DNA of 38,212 nucleotides from a virus: the IMG/VR virus record IMGVR_UViG_3300047157_000131, positions 1 through 38,212 of that record; one strand, 5' to 3'. The translations under genes and the position numbers were made by a program. The notes under the pieces were generated by a model, which was not told the DNA's origin, did no database searches, and worked only from the letters and a program-made list of their open reading frames with translations. Of this stretch, positions 1-10,153 are shown piece after piece. Every line of letters starts with the position of its first letter. Position 1 is the first letter of the stretch.

Positions 1-1515
1 GTTGATGGCAGAGCTGCTGTAGCACCTCCTCCTGAAGATGCACTTGATGGATTTTTGATTTCGCTAACTGCTTTTGAAGCTTGTGCTATTGTAGAAGCTA
101 TGGATATACCTGCAGAAGCTGTGTTTATTCCAACAAATGGCTGTCCTGCTGTTATTGGAAATGCAGCTACAGCTTTTGCGTTTGCGATTGCAGTGTTAGA
201 AATTATTTGTGCTATTGCTCCAGCTTTTTCTATAATAACTCCTGCAACAGCCATATTTTTATTTTCACCAGCGACATCCTGTAATAGTTTTCCTACAGAA
301 GAAACAGCTCTTCCTATTTCTCTAATACTTCTTTGTCTTGCTTCAGATTCTTTGTCACCAACTTTAATTCTTTGATTAGCATAAAATTCTGTAATTCTTG
401 TTAAATCTTCCTCATAACCTATCCTATTGTCTAAGTCTTGATATAGTAAATCAAGTTCTTTTATAGCATTATCTTCAGCCAAGTTAATTCTATCAGTTGC
501 ACTTTGTATTTGAAATTGTTTTAAATACTCTGCTCTTTCATTAAATGCAATTTCTGCTGCATCTAAAAAAGGTATATTGCTAAAGTCAATATCTTCAGGA
601 ATACCAAGAAAATCCTCTAAGAATTTACCTTCATCAAAGTCTTCTTCTGTATCAGTAAAACCACTTGTGCTAAAATCAAATGTATCTGGTTTTTTTAACA
701 AATCGTTGAACTCAATTAACAAATCTCTACGTTTTATTATAGCAGCATTTTGTTTGTTATAAGCATCCAACAAGTTGTCAATTGCAGTTAAATTACTTGC
801 CGTTACACTGCTTATGTCACCAGCATCTTTCTCAACATTATATATTTTTTGAAGCCTGGTTTGTTCTTTAAGAAGCTCTGCCTGTGTTAATTGATTTCCA
901 GCAGTTACTTTTGCGTTTTCATTAAATATATCTTCTTGCTCTCTTAAGTTTAATTGTAAATTAACATAGTCCTGTGTTAGTTTGTTTATAGCTTCTTGAT
1001 CTCCTAATTGAGATTTAACTACCTCTGCAAACTTACTGTCAGTTGCAGTTAACAAATCTGTAACTTCTTGTCTTTTCTCTAAAGTGGTATTTACACCGTC
1101 TAATAAATCTTTATATCTCCTTAGTTCTTTAGTTGATTTTACAATAGAGTCATCGAAAGAGTTTATTGCTTGAGAGGCTCTTTCTCCTTGTATAGACATT
1201 CTTTCAAGTAAAGCAATAACAACATTTGCTACAACTAAAAAACCAATAGGACCTGTAAAAGCTTTCCTTAACTCTATAAAAGCGTTTTTAAAACCACCTG
1301 TAGTTCCAATTAAGGTAGTCATTAAAGTAGTTAATTGAGATAAGTTATTTGCTACACCTCTAAAACCATAGTTAGCATCTTGAACACCTCTACTAAATTC
1401 AACAAGAGTTGCAGAAGCTAACCCTGTCTTATCTGTTTGTTGCTGGGTAACTAAAGTTAGTTTTTTATATTCATCTTCTAATAAACGTATATCAGCCGTT
1501 TTTATTATCTGCCAT
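1..1515 (-). CDS. Tape measure protein, N-terminal and central part (partial at window edge)
   Basis: The long minus-strand frame is open from about 1520 to the window edge and reads as a roughly 500-residue tape measure fragment. It has a segment like LVEFSRGVQDANYGFRGVAN near the start, a hydrophobic stretch (GPIGFLVVANVVIALLERM), long charged helical regions, and an Ala/Ile/Ser-rich end with a Gly-Gly-Gly-Ala run at the edge. Such proteins set tail length and sit inside the tail tube. The matching C-terminal end is at 38042-38212. An ATG at 1515 gives MADNKN and then a stop after one more codon; the long frame is +1 from it, joined at an A5 run (1498-1502). A GTG at 1520 is the only in-frame alternative. 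Families of this type usually carry more N-terminal sequence, so a deletion is also possible. Confidence 0.8.
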
Positions 1516-1651
1516 ACCACCTACGTTTAATTACTTCTTTTGCTTCCTGTATTGTTAAAGGAGCTTTATACTTTCCTTTAGCAATGTCTATATAAGGATT
1601 AACTCCATAAAAATTATCTGTCTTTAATAGTTCTATTATTAATTTAATCAT
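1505..1651 (-). CDS. Small conserved-type tail-region protein (48 aa)
   Basis: This 48-residue reading frame starts MIKLIIELLKTDNFYG and ends IKRRWYGR. Its ATG overlaps the stop of the large upstream tail gene (TAATG) and its end overlaps the tape measure start region, which is good evidence for translational coupling. The sequence is charged, without membrane segments or cysteines. I do not recognise a domain. Its place just before the tape measure gene resembles that of small tail proteins in flavobacterial siphoviruses, but a role in tail assembly is inference from position only. Confidence 0.65.
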   Translation of the reverse strand: MIKLIIELLKTDNFYGVNPYIDIAKGKYKAPLTIQEAKEVIKRRWYGR

Positions 1652-4620
1652 TATTCATCTGTTTGGTCTGCTGTTATAATTCCACTATCTGCATATATGT
1701 CTGTTGCATCTACTGTTAACGTTCCTGTTACAGGAGGTGCTATTGGAGATGATTCAGCAACACAATCTGCATTATAAATTAAATTATCTTCACCTCCCAT
1801 ATATCCGTGATTGTAACATTCATAACTAATAGTTCCAAAGTCACTGCTAACAGTTACAGTTACAGTTCCGTAATAATATGTATATGTATTTCCGTCAAGT
1901 CCTGCTTTTGTTCCACCAGAATTAGTACCTGTGTAACTTATTCTATCTTCTTTACCAAAATTATGAAAAGCTATAGGATGTCCTATAGGAATATTCTGAA
2001 GTACATATGTTCCTTGTCCCATTTGATAAGCACCATATTTATTGTCAAAATAATATATGTTACCTGCTGATGTTGTTTCAACAGTAATATTAAATTCTCC
2101 TGATAAACAAGAGAAAGATTTAATAGAATAATATCTTTGTAATTCTAAATTAGATTTACCAGTCAATAAATCAACATCAATTTTGTTAATACTATATGTC
2201 TTTCCTGACACTCTGATTTTATCAGCTAAAGAAAATTTAGATAAAAAAGCATTTGTTAAATTAGCTTTTAAGTTTACTGTTCTTGACTTTATATCAAATA
2301 AGTGAGTTATGTAATTTTTGTAATATAAATTAAATAAGTTGTTTACATTACTTGTTTCTCCTGATTCATAAACTCTATACTCATCTGTTTCAAGACCAAA
2401 ATGATTTGATTGAGAAGTGTATATGTTTACTGAATTTAACGGTATAAAATAACTTGTTAGAGGGGTTACCGATTGACTTACAGTAGTTCCTGATGTATCT
2501 CTTGCTGTGTATGGTATTGATGTTCCACTTGTAATTAAGTGTGGATAAAATAAAACAGGTTTACCAATATGTGGATTGTATTTTTGTTCGTGAAAAGAAG
2601 ATGTTGTAGAGCCAACATTTTTATCACTACTTCCTTTTTTTATACTGTATCCAACCTGAATATCTGTTTCAGCCTGTCCTGTTTCTTTCAATCTTTCAAA
2701 CTTCATATGACCAAAAGGAACCTTTATTTCATATTTCTTTTCTGCTCTTGATTCTGGTGCGTTCCATCTTTCTCCTCCCCATTCTAAACCAAATTCGTTT
2801 TTATGTTGATTTGCAAGAATAGATTCAGTATCTTCATATTTAAACTCTATTTGACTGTATGGTAAAACTCTTTTTACTGATGAAGTAGAAGTGTCTATTT
2901 TGTCAGTTATATCAAGTTCTGCATTTGAAGAAGAATAATAAGCATCAAAAGTCATTACTCTAATTCTTTTTGTATTAGATTGACCGTTTGTATAACCTGT
3001 GTTTAAATCTCCCTCTACATAACAAACAAGATTAAACATTTTAAATAAACCTGATAAAAATTCTATAATAGTCATATCAGGCATATTTTTTGTAATAGAA
3101 AATTTACCAGTACCAGCTACTATTATTCCATTCATTTGTCCACCACCAATAAAAACATCTGTTATTTCATATCTATCTGAATCTGGTCTTGTCATAAATT
3201 GAACTGAAAAACCTCCATCAAAATCTATAGCAACACTATCATCTGTAATAATAACAAATTCGTATTCACCGTCTTGTTCTACACGAAAATCTAAATTTCT
3301 ACTTCCATTTCCACTACCAAATTTAGTGAATAGAACACCATCTTTTAATACATCAACTGAATATGAAGATGAAGTATTTGTTGTTGAAGTATAAAAAGTA
3401 CATTCAACATCATCTACAAAATCACTATTGATACCTTGTACTATTATTTTATCACCAACTGAACCAGAGGTTGAACCAGAAGAATTAGTCACCGTAATAT
3501 CATATACAGATGTAGATGTATTATAAGTGTTTCTATATGGATAATAGCTTCCCACAGTAAAAGTATTTACTTTTGTTCTTTTTGGTACTGAACTAAATAA
3601 ACTACTTTCTTCTACATCGGTATTTAACCACATATATAGATTGTAATAATCTAAATTTGCAGTATTAAAAAAGTCATTAGAAAACTCTATATTGACAGTT
3701 CCAGAAGAATCATTGTTAATTTCTTTTTCAATAGCTCTTATAATTTCGTGTACTCTTATAGCTGGTTTTAAATATTCATATTTAAGTCCGTTTGGTTTTG
3801 GATATGAACTTCCATTATAATATAAATTACCATCTGCAATTTGACCATAAAAATTAGTATTACTGCTATAATAAAGTCTTTCTGTTGTCGATATTAAAGG
3901 AACAACAACAGGCTGTTTATAAAACATTTTTGTTGTTAATGTACCAGAAGAAGGAGCTGATGTGAATGTGATTGTACCTGAAACACCATTATATGTATAA
4001 TCACTTGAATTTTGTAAAACATTTGAAAGATATACCTTGAATTCTGATGTGCTTCTTGGATATGGATTGTAGTCTAATAACTGAAATGTTTTTTTTACCC
4101 CATCAGCAGTACCTATTTCTATTGCAACAGGGTCTAAAAAGTCTTTGCTGTTTGTTAAATAATCATAAAAAGTTTCAGTGCTTGAAGCATCATATGCTTT
4201 ATTTAGAATCTCAAAGTTATCTAATGACGATAGTTTAGTTAGTTTTAAGTTATTAAACAGCTCTTTTAATGTTCTTAAATTTCCATAAAAAGTAACTTTA
4301 TATGCACTTGGTTTATTGAATTTAATATCTACACTATCAAGTGTTATGTAACCTTCTCTGAAAGGTCTATCATTAATTTCTATTCTTGCTTCTTTTGCAG
4401 ATCTTGCATCAAACCCTCCTTCAACTATATCGTAATCGTAAAAATGTTTAAATACTTTATTATTTCTTGATGATGCAGGAAGAGAGAAATTTCTACTAAA
4501 TTCAGTAAATATTTTATCAGGACTACGAAAATCCTTTATAGAACTTACTATGTTTATTGAACCATCTTGAAAAACATCAACCTGTTCATTTTCTATATAA
4601 AGCTGTATCTTTTGATTCAT
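1651..4620 (-). CDS. Large tail / baseplate-type protein (989 aa)
   Basis: A 989-residue protein starting MNQKIQLYIENEQVDVFQDG. The N-terminal part (about 1-120) is charged and describes a compact domain with FREGYITLDSV; the middle is rich in Ser, Thr, Tyr and Asn as in beta-structured tail proteins. Around residues 780-830 there is a segment with SKFSLADKIRVSGKTYSINK, of the kind seen in distal tail or baseplate hub proteins of Bacteroidota phages. The C-terminal 150 residues contain paired cysteines and Gly/Tyr-rich sequence. It starts at the stop of the 359-aa gene (TAATG) and is followed by the small gene before the tape measure. A role in the tail tip, possibly host contact, is inference. 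Confidence 0.75.
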   Translation of the reverse strand: MNQKIQLYIENEQVDVFQDGSINIVSSIKDFRSPDKIFTEFSRNFSLPASSRNNKVFKHFYDYDIVEGGFDARSAKEARIEINDRPFREGYITLDSVDIKFNKPSAYKVTFYGNLRTLKELFNNLKLTKLSSLDNFEILNKAYDASSTETFYDYLTNSKDFLDPVAIEIGTADGVKKTFQLLDYNPYPRSTSEFKVYLSNVLQNSSDYTYNGVSGTITFTSAPSSGTLTTKMFYKQPVVVPLISTTERLYYSSNTNFYGQIADGNLYYNGSSYPKPNGLKYEYLKPAIRVHEIIRAIEKEINNDSSGTVNIEFSNDFFNTANLDYYNLYMWLNTDVEESSLFSSVPKRTKVNTFTVGSYYPYRNTYNTSTSVYDITVTNSSGSTSGSVGDKIIVQGINSDFVDDVECTFYTSTTNTSSSYSVDVLKDGVLFTKFGSGNGSRNLDFRVEQDGEYEFVIITDDSVAIDFDGGFSVQFMTRPDSDRYEITDVFIGGGQMNGIIVAGTGKFSITKNMPDMTIIEFLSGLFKMFNLVCYVEGDLNTGYTNGQSNTKRIRVMTFDAYYSSSNAELDITDKIDTSTSSVKRVLPYSQIEFKYEDTESILANQHKNEFGLEWGGERWNAPESRAEKKYEIKVPFGHMKFERLKETGQAETDIQVGYSIKKGSSDKNVGSTTSSFHEQKYNPHIGKPVLFYPHLITSGTSIPYTARDTSGTTVSQSVTPLTSYFIPLNSVNIYTSQSNHFGLETDEYRVYESGETSNVNNLFNLYYKNYITHLFDIKSRTVNLKANLTNAFLSKFSLADKIRVSGKTYSINKIDVDLLTGKSNLELQRYYSIKSFSCLSGEFNITVETTSAGNIYYFDNKYGAYQMGQGTYVLQNIPIGHPIAFHNFGKEDRISYTGTNSGGTKAGLDGNTYTYYYGTVTVTVSSDFGTISYECYNHGYMGGEDNLIYNADCVAESSPIAPPVTGTLTVDATDIYADSGIITADQTDE

Positions 4621-5699
4621 TATCTAATATTGTTAATTCCATCAAATGCAAATTCAAATTTAACAGTATAGTTTACCAGTTTGTCGTTTAGGTGTGTTTT
4701 ATATGTAAAGTCACTATCTTTAATATTTACAGGAAGTGTTTTATTTTCGTCTCTAATCCATACATCCTCAGATTGAAACAATTGTCTCATTACTTCATTA
4801 AATTCTTCATTAAGAAACCCTGTGTTTAATGTAAGTGATTTTTTTGTACTTACATCTTGCACAATATTGGAAGGGTTGTATTGATTAAAAGAAACTCCTG
4901 TTGATGACGAAGTTATTGTGCTTGTAACAAAACTATCTCTCTTTACGCTTAATTCGTCAGTTCTTTTCTTATTAAAATACAAATCTTGTATAGCACCAAA
5001 CTTGTTTATAAACGATACTTTGTATTGTATGTATTTAGGTTCACAAGTAAATATAGGATATATAGTTTCCGTTGCCTTTTGTGTTAGGTTATTATATGTA
5101 GGCGAAGAAGTGTTTTGTGATATAATCTCTATTTTACTTGCCTGTATGCTTGATGCAATGTATTTAATGTATTTATTAGAGTCTTGTGATGTTGGTGCTT
5201 GTGTTATTGGACCCGCTGTTGATTCACTATTTGCCTCTGTTTCATTTCCTGAACTATCTTTAGTGTAAAATATAACATTACTAACACCTCCAGGACCAAT
5301 ATAAACAGGTATTGCATATTCAGTATTTTGAGGTATATACAACTTATTATTTGAAAATAATTTAGATGTTGTTAATGTCGAGTTTATACCGTCTTCAAAA
5401 TATGTGTATCCTTTTGTAGCTATACCATAACCTGTTCCTGGAACACTTGCTTCTATATCACTATATTCATTTGTCTTTGTGTATGACCACCAACAAGTTG
5501 ATTTTATATTTCCTTCTGAATAATCATTATTAAAAACAATATCAATATAATCTTCCACAAGTTCACCTATTTCAAATCTTATTACATTATTAGAATCAGG
5601 ATTTCTTTTAGTTATAGTATATTGTGGCTGAGTAGGTTTCTGATTAAATCTACCAGTCCAACAATATAAGTTTAAAGTGGAGCTTGTTAGTATTGGCAT
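4620..5699 (-). CDS. Tail protein, unknown role (359 aa)
   Basis: A 359-residue protein starting MPILTSSTLNLYCWTG. It is rich in Ser, Thr, Asn, Tyr and Ile, with no signal peptide or membrane segment, as expected for a beta-rich virion protein. Near the C-terminus a charged segment (EEFNEVMRQLFQSEDVWIRD) and NYTVKFEFAFDG suggest a folded end domain. It lies between the 1162-aa adhesin-like gene and the 989-aa gene, with a one-base overlap with the latter. The family looks typical of flavobacterial phage tail operons, but I cannot name it; baseplate or receptor-binding function is inferred from position. Confidence 0.7.
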   Translation of the reverse strand: MPILTSSTLNLYCWTGRFNQKPTQPQYTITKRNPDSNNVIRFEIGELVEDYIDIVFNNDYSEGNIKSTCWWSYTKTNEYSDIEASVPGTGYGIATKGYTYFEDGINSTLTTSKLFSNNKLYIPQNTEYAIPVYIGPGGVSNVIFYTKDSSGNETEANSESTAGPITQAPTSQDSNKYIKYIASSIQASKIEIISQNTSSPTYNNLTQKATETIYPIFTCEPKYIQYKVSFINKFGAIQDLYFNKKRTDELSVKRDSFVTSTITSSSTGVSFNQYNPSNIVQDVSTKKSLTLNTGFLNEEFNEVMRQLFQSEDVWIRDENKTLPVNIKDSDFTYKTHLNDKLVNYTVKFEFAFDGINNIR

Positions 5700-5740
5700 T
5701 TTTTCTTATTTATTATATAACTAAATAAAAAATATTAGTA

Positions 5741-8700
5741 TTACAAGATGTCTTGATATATCGGTGTTTGTTCACTTGAACAAAGAATTACATCATATAT
5801 TTGACCTTCTGGTGATGGGTCACCATAGCTACCAGCTCTTCCAATACTAAAAACAATACCTGTTTCTGTTTTATGAAAATTGTTTGAGCTTGTTGTTGTG
5901 TATAAAGTTGAAAGAGTATCGTCTCGATATAAATATGTTCCATCTTCAAAGTTACCTGTATAATAAATTATTTGACCAAAAGTATTTAACTCCATACAAG
6001 CATCTGTTTCAGTTGTTCTTGTATTTCGTGAAATTCTAATTGTTTTAATATCTACAGGAGTTGGATCTTCTTCAGGAGGTGGCGGATTTAATGCTACATC
6101 ACAAGTATCACAATCTCTATATACAGCTAAATCTTGTATATTTACAGTTGTAGTTGTACTTGTAGTTGCTGATTCTGTCCAACATTCACCATTATAAGCT
6201 ACAGTAGGAAATGTACTTGCAAAATCTGAAGCTGATATAGAATCAGGATGACCAAAAACAAATGTGATTGAACTATCAGTACATTTTTCGTATGTGTGAA
6301 ATGATTGAAGTCCAGTAGCTACTGGCTGACTTCCATCTTCAATACAGTCTTCACAATTATTAAATTCTTCCCAGTTTAAACCAGATAATAAAAGAGCGTC
6401 TGGATTATAAGCTGCTATTTGACCTTGTGAACCGTGCAACTCATAAACAATATGCCTACACTTTGTAGTATCTGTTCCTGGTCTTAAAACATTAGGTAAA
6501 TCTGAATCTGATACGACATATAAGAGTGTATCTCCTGTACTACCACATAATCTATATGCTCCATAATATTCTTCTTCGTCTATTATAATTTCTTCTTCAA
6601 CAACAACATTACCGACACAATCAGCACAGCTTCCATATGCTTGACCACTGTTTAATATATCTGTGGACTCTAACACAAAATATGGACTTGGGAGAGTAAA
6701 ATTATCATCATATATTGTTTGTACTGTATAACATCCCTCTCCTCCTTGCTGTCCTACATCTTTAATTCTTATAACTTTATTTTGATAGTATTCAAAATTG
6801 TTTAATTGAAAATATGATGTTGTATTTTCAGAATTTTGACCAGTACATCTTTTTGCAGCAATTTTTGACACATTTGTAATACTTTGTGCTGGTGGTCCTG
6901 AACACCCTCCATTTATACAACCTTGAGCAATACCATTAGCACCTGCTATATATCTAAAATTATTATTAGTTCCTGTTGTGGAATCACTATAAGTTCCTTG
7001 AGGAGCAGGTGTGGTTGCAGTAGGATCAGTATAAAAAATAACAATCTGATTGTCATTACAAAATGATGTTGCACCAGCTCTGTTTGTGTATATGGTAGTA
7101 TCTGTTCCACTCGTACAGGCATTGATATTTGCAGAACTACCACCTGATACATACCTTATGTTTGAGAATGAAGGTCTTGTCTCCCATATTATTGGTTTAT
7201 CTGTAGATGCTGTTATATTTGACACTCCAGTTCCACTAACCTTACAGTTGTAATAAATAGCATTAGGGTCTGTTGTTGTGGTTTGTGTTTCACCAGTTCC
7301 TCCATTTATAAGAAGTCTTTGTGATGTTTGCCCAGATATATCAGAAAGGCTTCCTTGTGTAGTTCCTTTTTGCCATTGATAAGTTGGATTGCTTATGTTT
7401 GTAGGTATTGCAAGTAATGACACTCTTTGAGATGCGTAAGCTCTTCCTTGATTATTACCATCTTCAGTTGCCATCTCTATTATAACACTTGGAGTTCCAG
7501 TACCTGCTCCAGTAGTTATATCATCATCTCCAGGATTAACACCACATTCAGTAATATTTGAAACATATCCAGGAGGTTCATTGTCAATGGTACCGTAGTG
7601 ACTAATTAAATCTCCATCGACATTAGGTATAACAATTTTATACCAATTACCAGTCCCTCCAAATGGATTTGATAGATTATCATTGGTGTCTCTGTTTTCA
7701 TATAATATAGTTCCTGAAGTTAATTGACCTTCATAATAAACAGTTTTATCAGCAGGTAAATTACATACATTACTACCTCCAGGACCTGGATTTGTTCTAT
7801 AACCTATATCCTCATTAGTACCTCCTGATATAAGTATAGCTTTTATAGTATCTTCTGGGTCAAATATTGTACCACCTGTATTACCTGTTTGACTTCCACA
7901 TTGTGCATAATTTGTAATTTTTCCACCACAAACAACACCTATCCTTGCATTATAATTACTTCCTATTTTATAGTATTTACCATCACTTTTATATGGTACT
8001 GTTAATCCTTGATTGCTAAATAAGAATACTCCATCACCAAAAGAATCTTGTCCTGGCAGTAATCTATAATATGCTTTTTCACTTGCTGTATCTTCACAAG
8101 CCTGGTTTGCTGTATCTCTTCCTATTGTAGATACGTTTATTTCATTTGCAGTACCTGATGTAATATTATCATATATATCTACAGAAACCTGTGATACATT
8201 TGGACTTGTATTGCTTATTCCTGTTAAAGAAAGTGTAAATGTTTCTTTAGGTTGCTCACTAACAGCATCACTAACAGCTTCAAATTCTATTTCACCAACA
8301 TTATCTTTTATTTGAAAAGCTCCTGACAAGTTACCTCTTTCTAAATCTTCTGCAGCAATTCCACTAATAGTGAAAGGTACAGATGAATTATCAGGAATGT
8401 TTGTTGTAGATAATGTTATAGTAAAAGGACATCCTTCTGTTGTGACATTTGTATTGGAACTTAAAATATAAGTAGCGTCTCTCACAACTGTTCCAGACAA
8501 TGTTGACGATAAGTCTACGTCTGCAGAAGCAAAAGTTCCACTAAAACTTGATGTAGAAACTGAAAGAGGAGAAGCGGTATCTGTAAATCCGTCTTTTTTT
8601 GTTAAAGTAATAGAAAAACTATAACTATCACCAGTTTCCCCAGTGACTTCTTTTATTATTTCTTTAGCTTTACCTAAAGTTCCATCGCTTGTTGACTGTG

Positions 8701-9229
8701 TAATTGCATTTTGATTTGTTGCATTGAAAGTTATAGATAAGTCATATCCAGGAGAGGAATATGAAGGTTCTATTTCATTATCTATTGTTAACTTTGCAAT
8801 ATATGATGTTATTGAAGAATCTCTCCAGTTTACATAAAAAGGAGGAGACGTTACTACATCACCATCAGACGTTTCTGCACTTACTGTATAAAAAAATTGT
8901 TTTTGTGTTACACTTGGTGTTATAGTGCTTATGTCTTCTGTAAATGTAGCATCTACACTTGTACCTAAAGATGTTCCGCTACTGGCAGTCCACGTATATA
9001 CATTGTTAGCTGGTGTAAAATTACCACTTGCTCTTAATGTTATGTTTTGTTCGGAAATACCTGAACCTAAAACATCATTAGTAGTACCGTCAGAATTTAC
9101 TTGTACTATCTTCAATGATAGCAATATGTTTTCATCTTCAATAACTACTTCTCCTGTTTCTGAACTTGTTACCGTACCTGATGATGTTATGAAATACGGA
9201 CTTCTTGCATTTAGTTTACGTGTTGCCAT
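5741..9229 (-). CDS. Very large Ig-like / cysteine-rich tail adhesin-like protein (1162 aa)
   Basis: A 1162-residue protein starting MATRKLNARSPYF. Residues 1-370 look like successive beta-sandwich (Ig or cadherin-like) domains, with phrases such as YTWTASSGTSLG and FFYTVSAETSDG. From about 370 the protein changes to repeated cysteine-containing units of about 60-90 residues, each opening with a YYRL or AYRLCG type start and containing Cys spaced far apart, Gly/Asp turns and GQ or GE pairs. Acidic linkers occur (EEEIIIDEEEYYG, then a Pro-rich NPPPPEEDPTP). This layout fits an extended surface-exposed tail fibre or adhesin. Its start overlaps the end of the 160-aa gene by 14 bases. Confidence 0.75.
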   Translation of the reverse strand: MATRKLNARSPYFITSSGTVTSSETGEVVIEDENILLSLKIVQVNSDGTTNDVLGSGISEQNITLRASGNFTPANNVYTWTASSGTSLGTSVDATFTEDISTITPSVTQKQFFYTVSAETSDGDVVTSPPFYVNWRDSSITSYIAKLTIDNEIEPSYSSPGYDLSITFNATNQNAITQSTSDGTLGKAKEIIKEVTGETGDSYSFSITLTKKDGFTDTASPLSVSTSSFSGTFASADVDLSSTLSGTVVRDATYILSSNTNVTTEGCPFTITLSTTNIPDNSSVPFTISGIAAEDLERGNLSGAFQIKDNVGEIEFEAVSDAVSEQPKETFTLSLTGISNTSPNVSQVSVDIYDNITSGTANEINVSTIGRDTANQACEDTASEKAYYRLLPGQDSFGDGVFLFSNQGLTVPYKSDGKYYKIGSNYNARIGVVCGGKITNYAQCGSQTGNTGGTIFDPEDTIKAILISGGTNEDIGYRTNPGPGGSNVCNLPADKTVYYEGQLTSGTILYENRDTNDNLSNPFGGTGNWYKIVIPNVDGDLISHYGTIDNEPPGYVSNITECGVNPGDDDITTGAGTGTPSVIIEMATEDGNNQGRAYASQRVSLLAIPTNISNPTYQWQKGTTQGSLSDISGQTSQRLLINGGTGETQTTTTDPNAIYYNCKVSGTGVSNITASTDKPIIWETRPSFSNIRYVSGGSSANINACTSGTDTTIYTNRAGATSFCNDNQIVIFYTDPTATTPAPQGTYSDSTTGTNNNFRYIAGANGIAQGCINGGCSGPPAQSITNVSKIAAKRCTGQNSENTTSYFQLNNFEYYQNKVIRIKDVGQQGGEGCYTVQTIYDDNFTLPSPYFVLESTDILNSGQAYGSCADCVGNVVVEEEIIIDEEEYYGAYRLCGSTGDTLLYVVSDSDLPNVLRPGTDTTKCRHIVYELHGSQGQIAAYNPDALLLSGLNWEEFNNCEDCIEDGSQPVATGLQSFHTYEKCTDSSITFVFGHPDSISASDFASTFPTVAYNGECWTESATTSTTTTVNIQDLAVYRDCDTCDVALNPPPPEEDPTPVDIKTIRISRNTRTTETDACMELNTFGQIIYYTGNFEDGTYLYRDDTLSTLYTTTSSNNFHKTETGIVFSIGRAGSYGDPSPEGQIYDVILCSSEQTPIYQDIL

Positions 9230-9692
9230 TTATGTTTATTTGTGATTCTAAATCTTTTAAGTAACCTTGTTTTATATCTTCTGTTATTTCATCTTTGTAT
9301 TTCTGATCTACATAATCTAATATATTTGCTCCTTTATAACCAAACCTTTTTATAGTACCTTTTGTAGCAATAGCATCTTGAATGGATTTAATCATCCTTA
9401 ATTTGCTATTTTGTTTATTCATTGGTTGCAATCCTTTAGCATATGCCCATTCTGCTATTTTATTATAAGGAGGTCTTTTTCCTGGTTTAGTTCCTTTGTC
9501 AACCGAATCAAAATATTCAGCAGCATAGATGTTTAGTGAGATACTTTTACTACTTGCAAATACAGTTCCGCTAACACTGTTTCTTAATCTCCTTGTTGCA
9601 TTTAAATTCTTTGCATCAAGCTGATTCTTTATTTCATCAGTTATTTTCTTACGTACTCTGTTTAATGCTTCTGCTGTAAAAGTATAGACCAT
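9216..9692 (-). CDS. HK97 gp10-like tail/neck protein (158 aa)
   Basis: The protein starts MVYTFTAEALNRVRKKI; the ATG at 9692 shares a base with the TAA of the 153-aa gene and is preferred over a start two codons upstream. An N-terminal basic helix is followed by RLRNSVSG, then YAAEYFDSVDKGTKPGKRPP, a pattern typical of the HK97-gp10 family (head-tail joining or tail completion) in which a variable loop with Gly-Thr-Lys-Pro occurs near the middle. Its place directly after the tail terminator-like gene and before the adhesin gene matches a role in tail or neck completion. Confidence 0.6.
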   Translation of the reverse strand: MVYTFTAEALNRVRKKITDEIKNQLDAKNLNATRRLRNSVSGTVFASSKSISLNIYAAEYFDSVDKGTKPGKRPPYNKIAEWAYAKGLQPMNKQNSKLRMIKSIQDAIATKGTIKRFGYKGANILDYVDQKYKDEITEDIKQGYLKDLESQININGNT

Positions 9693-10153
9693 TAGCAAAG
9701 AGATAATTCATTTGTTGGTACTTGTATATCTACAGTCATTCCCCATCCTGCTAATTGATTCTCATACTTATCTAAAAATGGTTCTGCAGTTACACTTGTT
9801 ATTACTTGAAAGTTATCAGAGAAAGCATCTCCTCTTCTTAAGTTTTGTTGTAAGTCGTTTATGACTTGTAGTTGTGTATTTAATACATCTTGCAAATTAT
9901 CATTACCATAGAAATTATCTTCAGTCTGCTTTTCTTTGTTTACATCTACTATGTCTAAACATAATACTTGCAAGGTAGCAGTCATTATTCTATCTGTAAA
10001 TGTTACATTACCGAAGATAATATGAGCAAGAGGATATATAGTGGTCTTATTTAGGTCAACTTCTAATATGTCACCGAAGGTGACGGTTTTTGTAGTTCCG
10101 TTATTTCTTAATATATCTTTTAATTTATCTAATACTGTATATACTTGTCTCAT
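9692..10153 (-). CDS. Tail terminator / tail completion-like protein (153 aa)
   Basis: A 153-residue protein starting MRQVYTVLDKLKDILRNN. It has an N-terminal helix, a strand region around VTFGDILEVDLNKTTIYPLAH, and a later segment LAGWGMTVDIQVPTN, which is the strand order common in small tail terminator proteins. The ATG overlaps the stop of the -1 frame of the tail chaperone (ATGA at 10150-10153), so translation is probably coupled to the frameshifted product. Assignment is by fold-like pattern and operon position; no catalytic motif is expected in this family. Confidence 0.55.
   Translation of the reverse strand: MRQVYTVLDKLKDILRNNGTTKTVTFGDILEVDLNKTTIYPLAHIIFGNVTFTDRIMTATLQVLCLDIVDVNKEKQTEDNFYGNDNLQDVLNTQLQVINDLQQNLRRGDAFSDNFQVITSVTAEPFLDKYENQLAGWGMTVDIQVPTNELSLC

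Noticed and set aside
55-375. Plus-strand frames opposite the tape measure, adhesin, portal and fibre genes
   Set aside because: They mirror Ser/Thr/Ala-rich minus-strand genes, have no ribosome site or overlap pattern, and their sequences look like antisense translations.
2540-2548. Perfect DnaA box (TGTGGATAA), with another at 37358-37366
   Set aside because: Both are isolated, inside conserved coding sequence, and not clustered with AT-rich unwinding DNA; chance is the simplest explanation.
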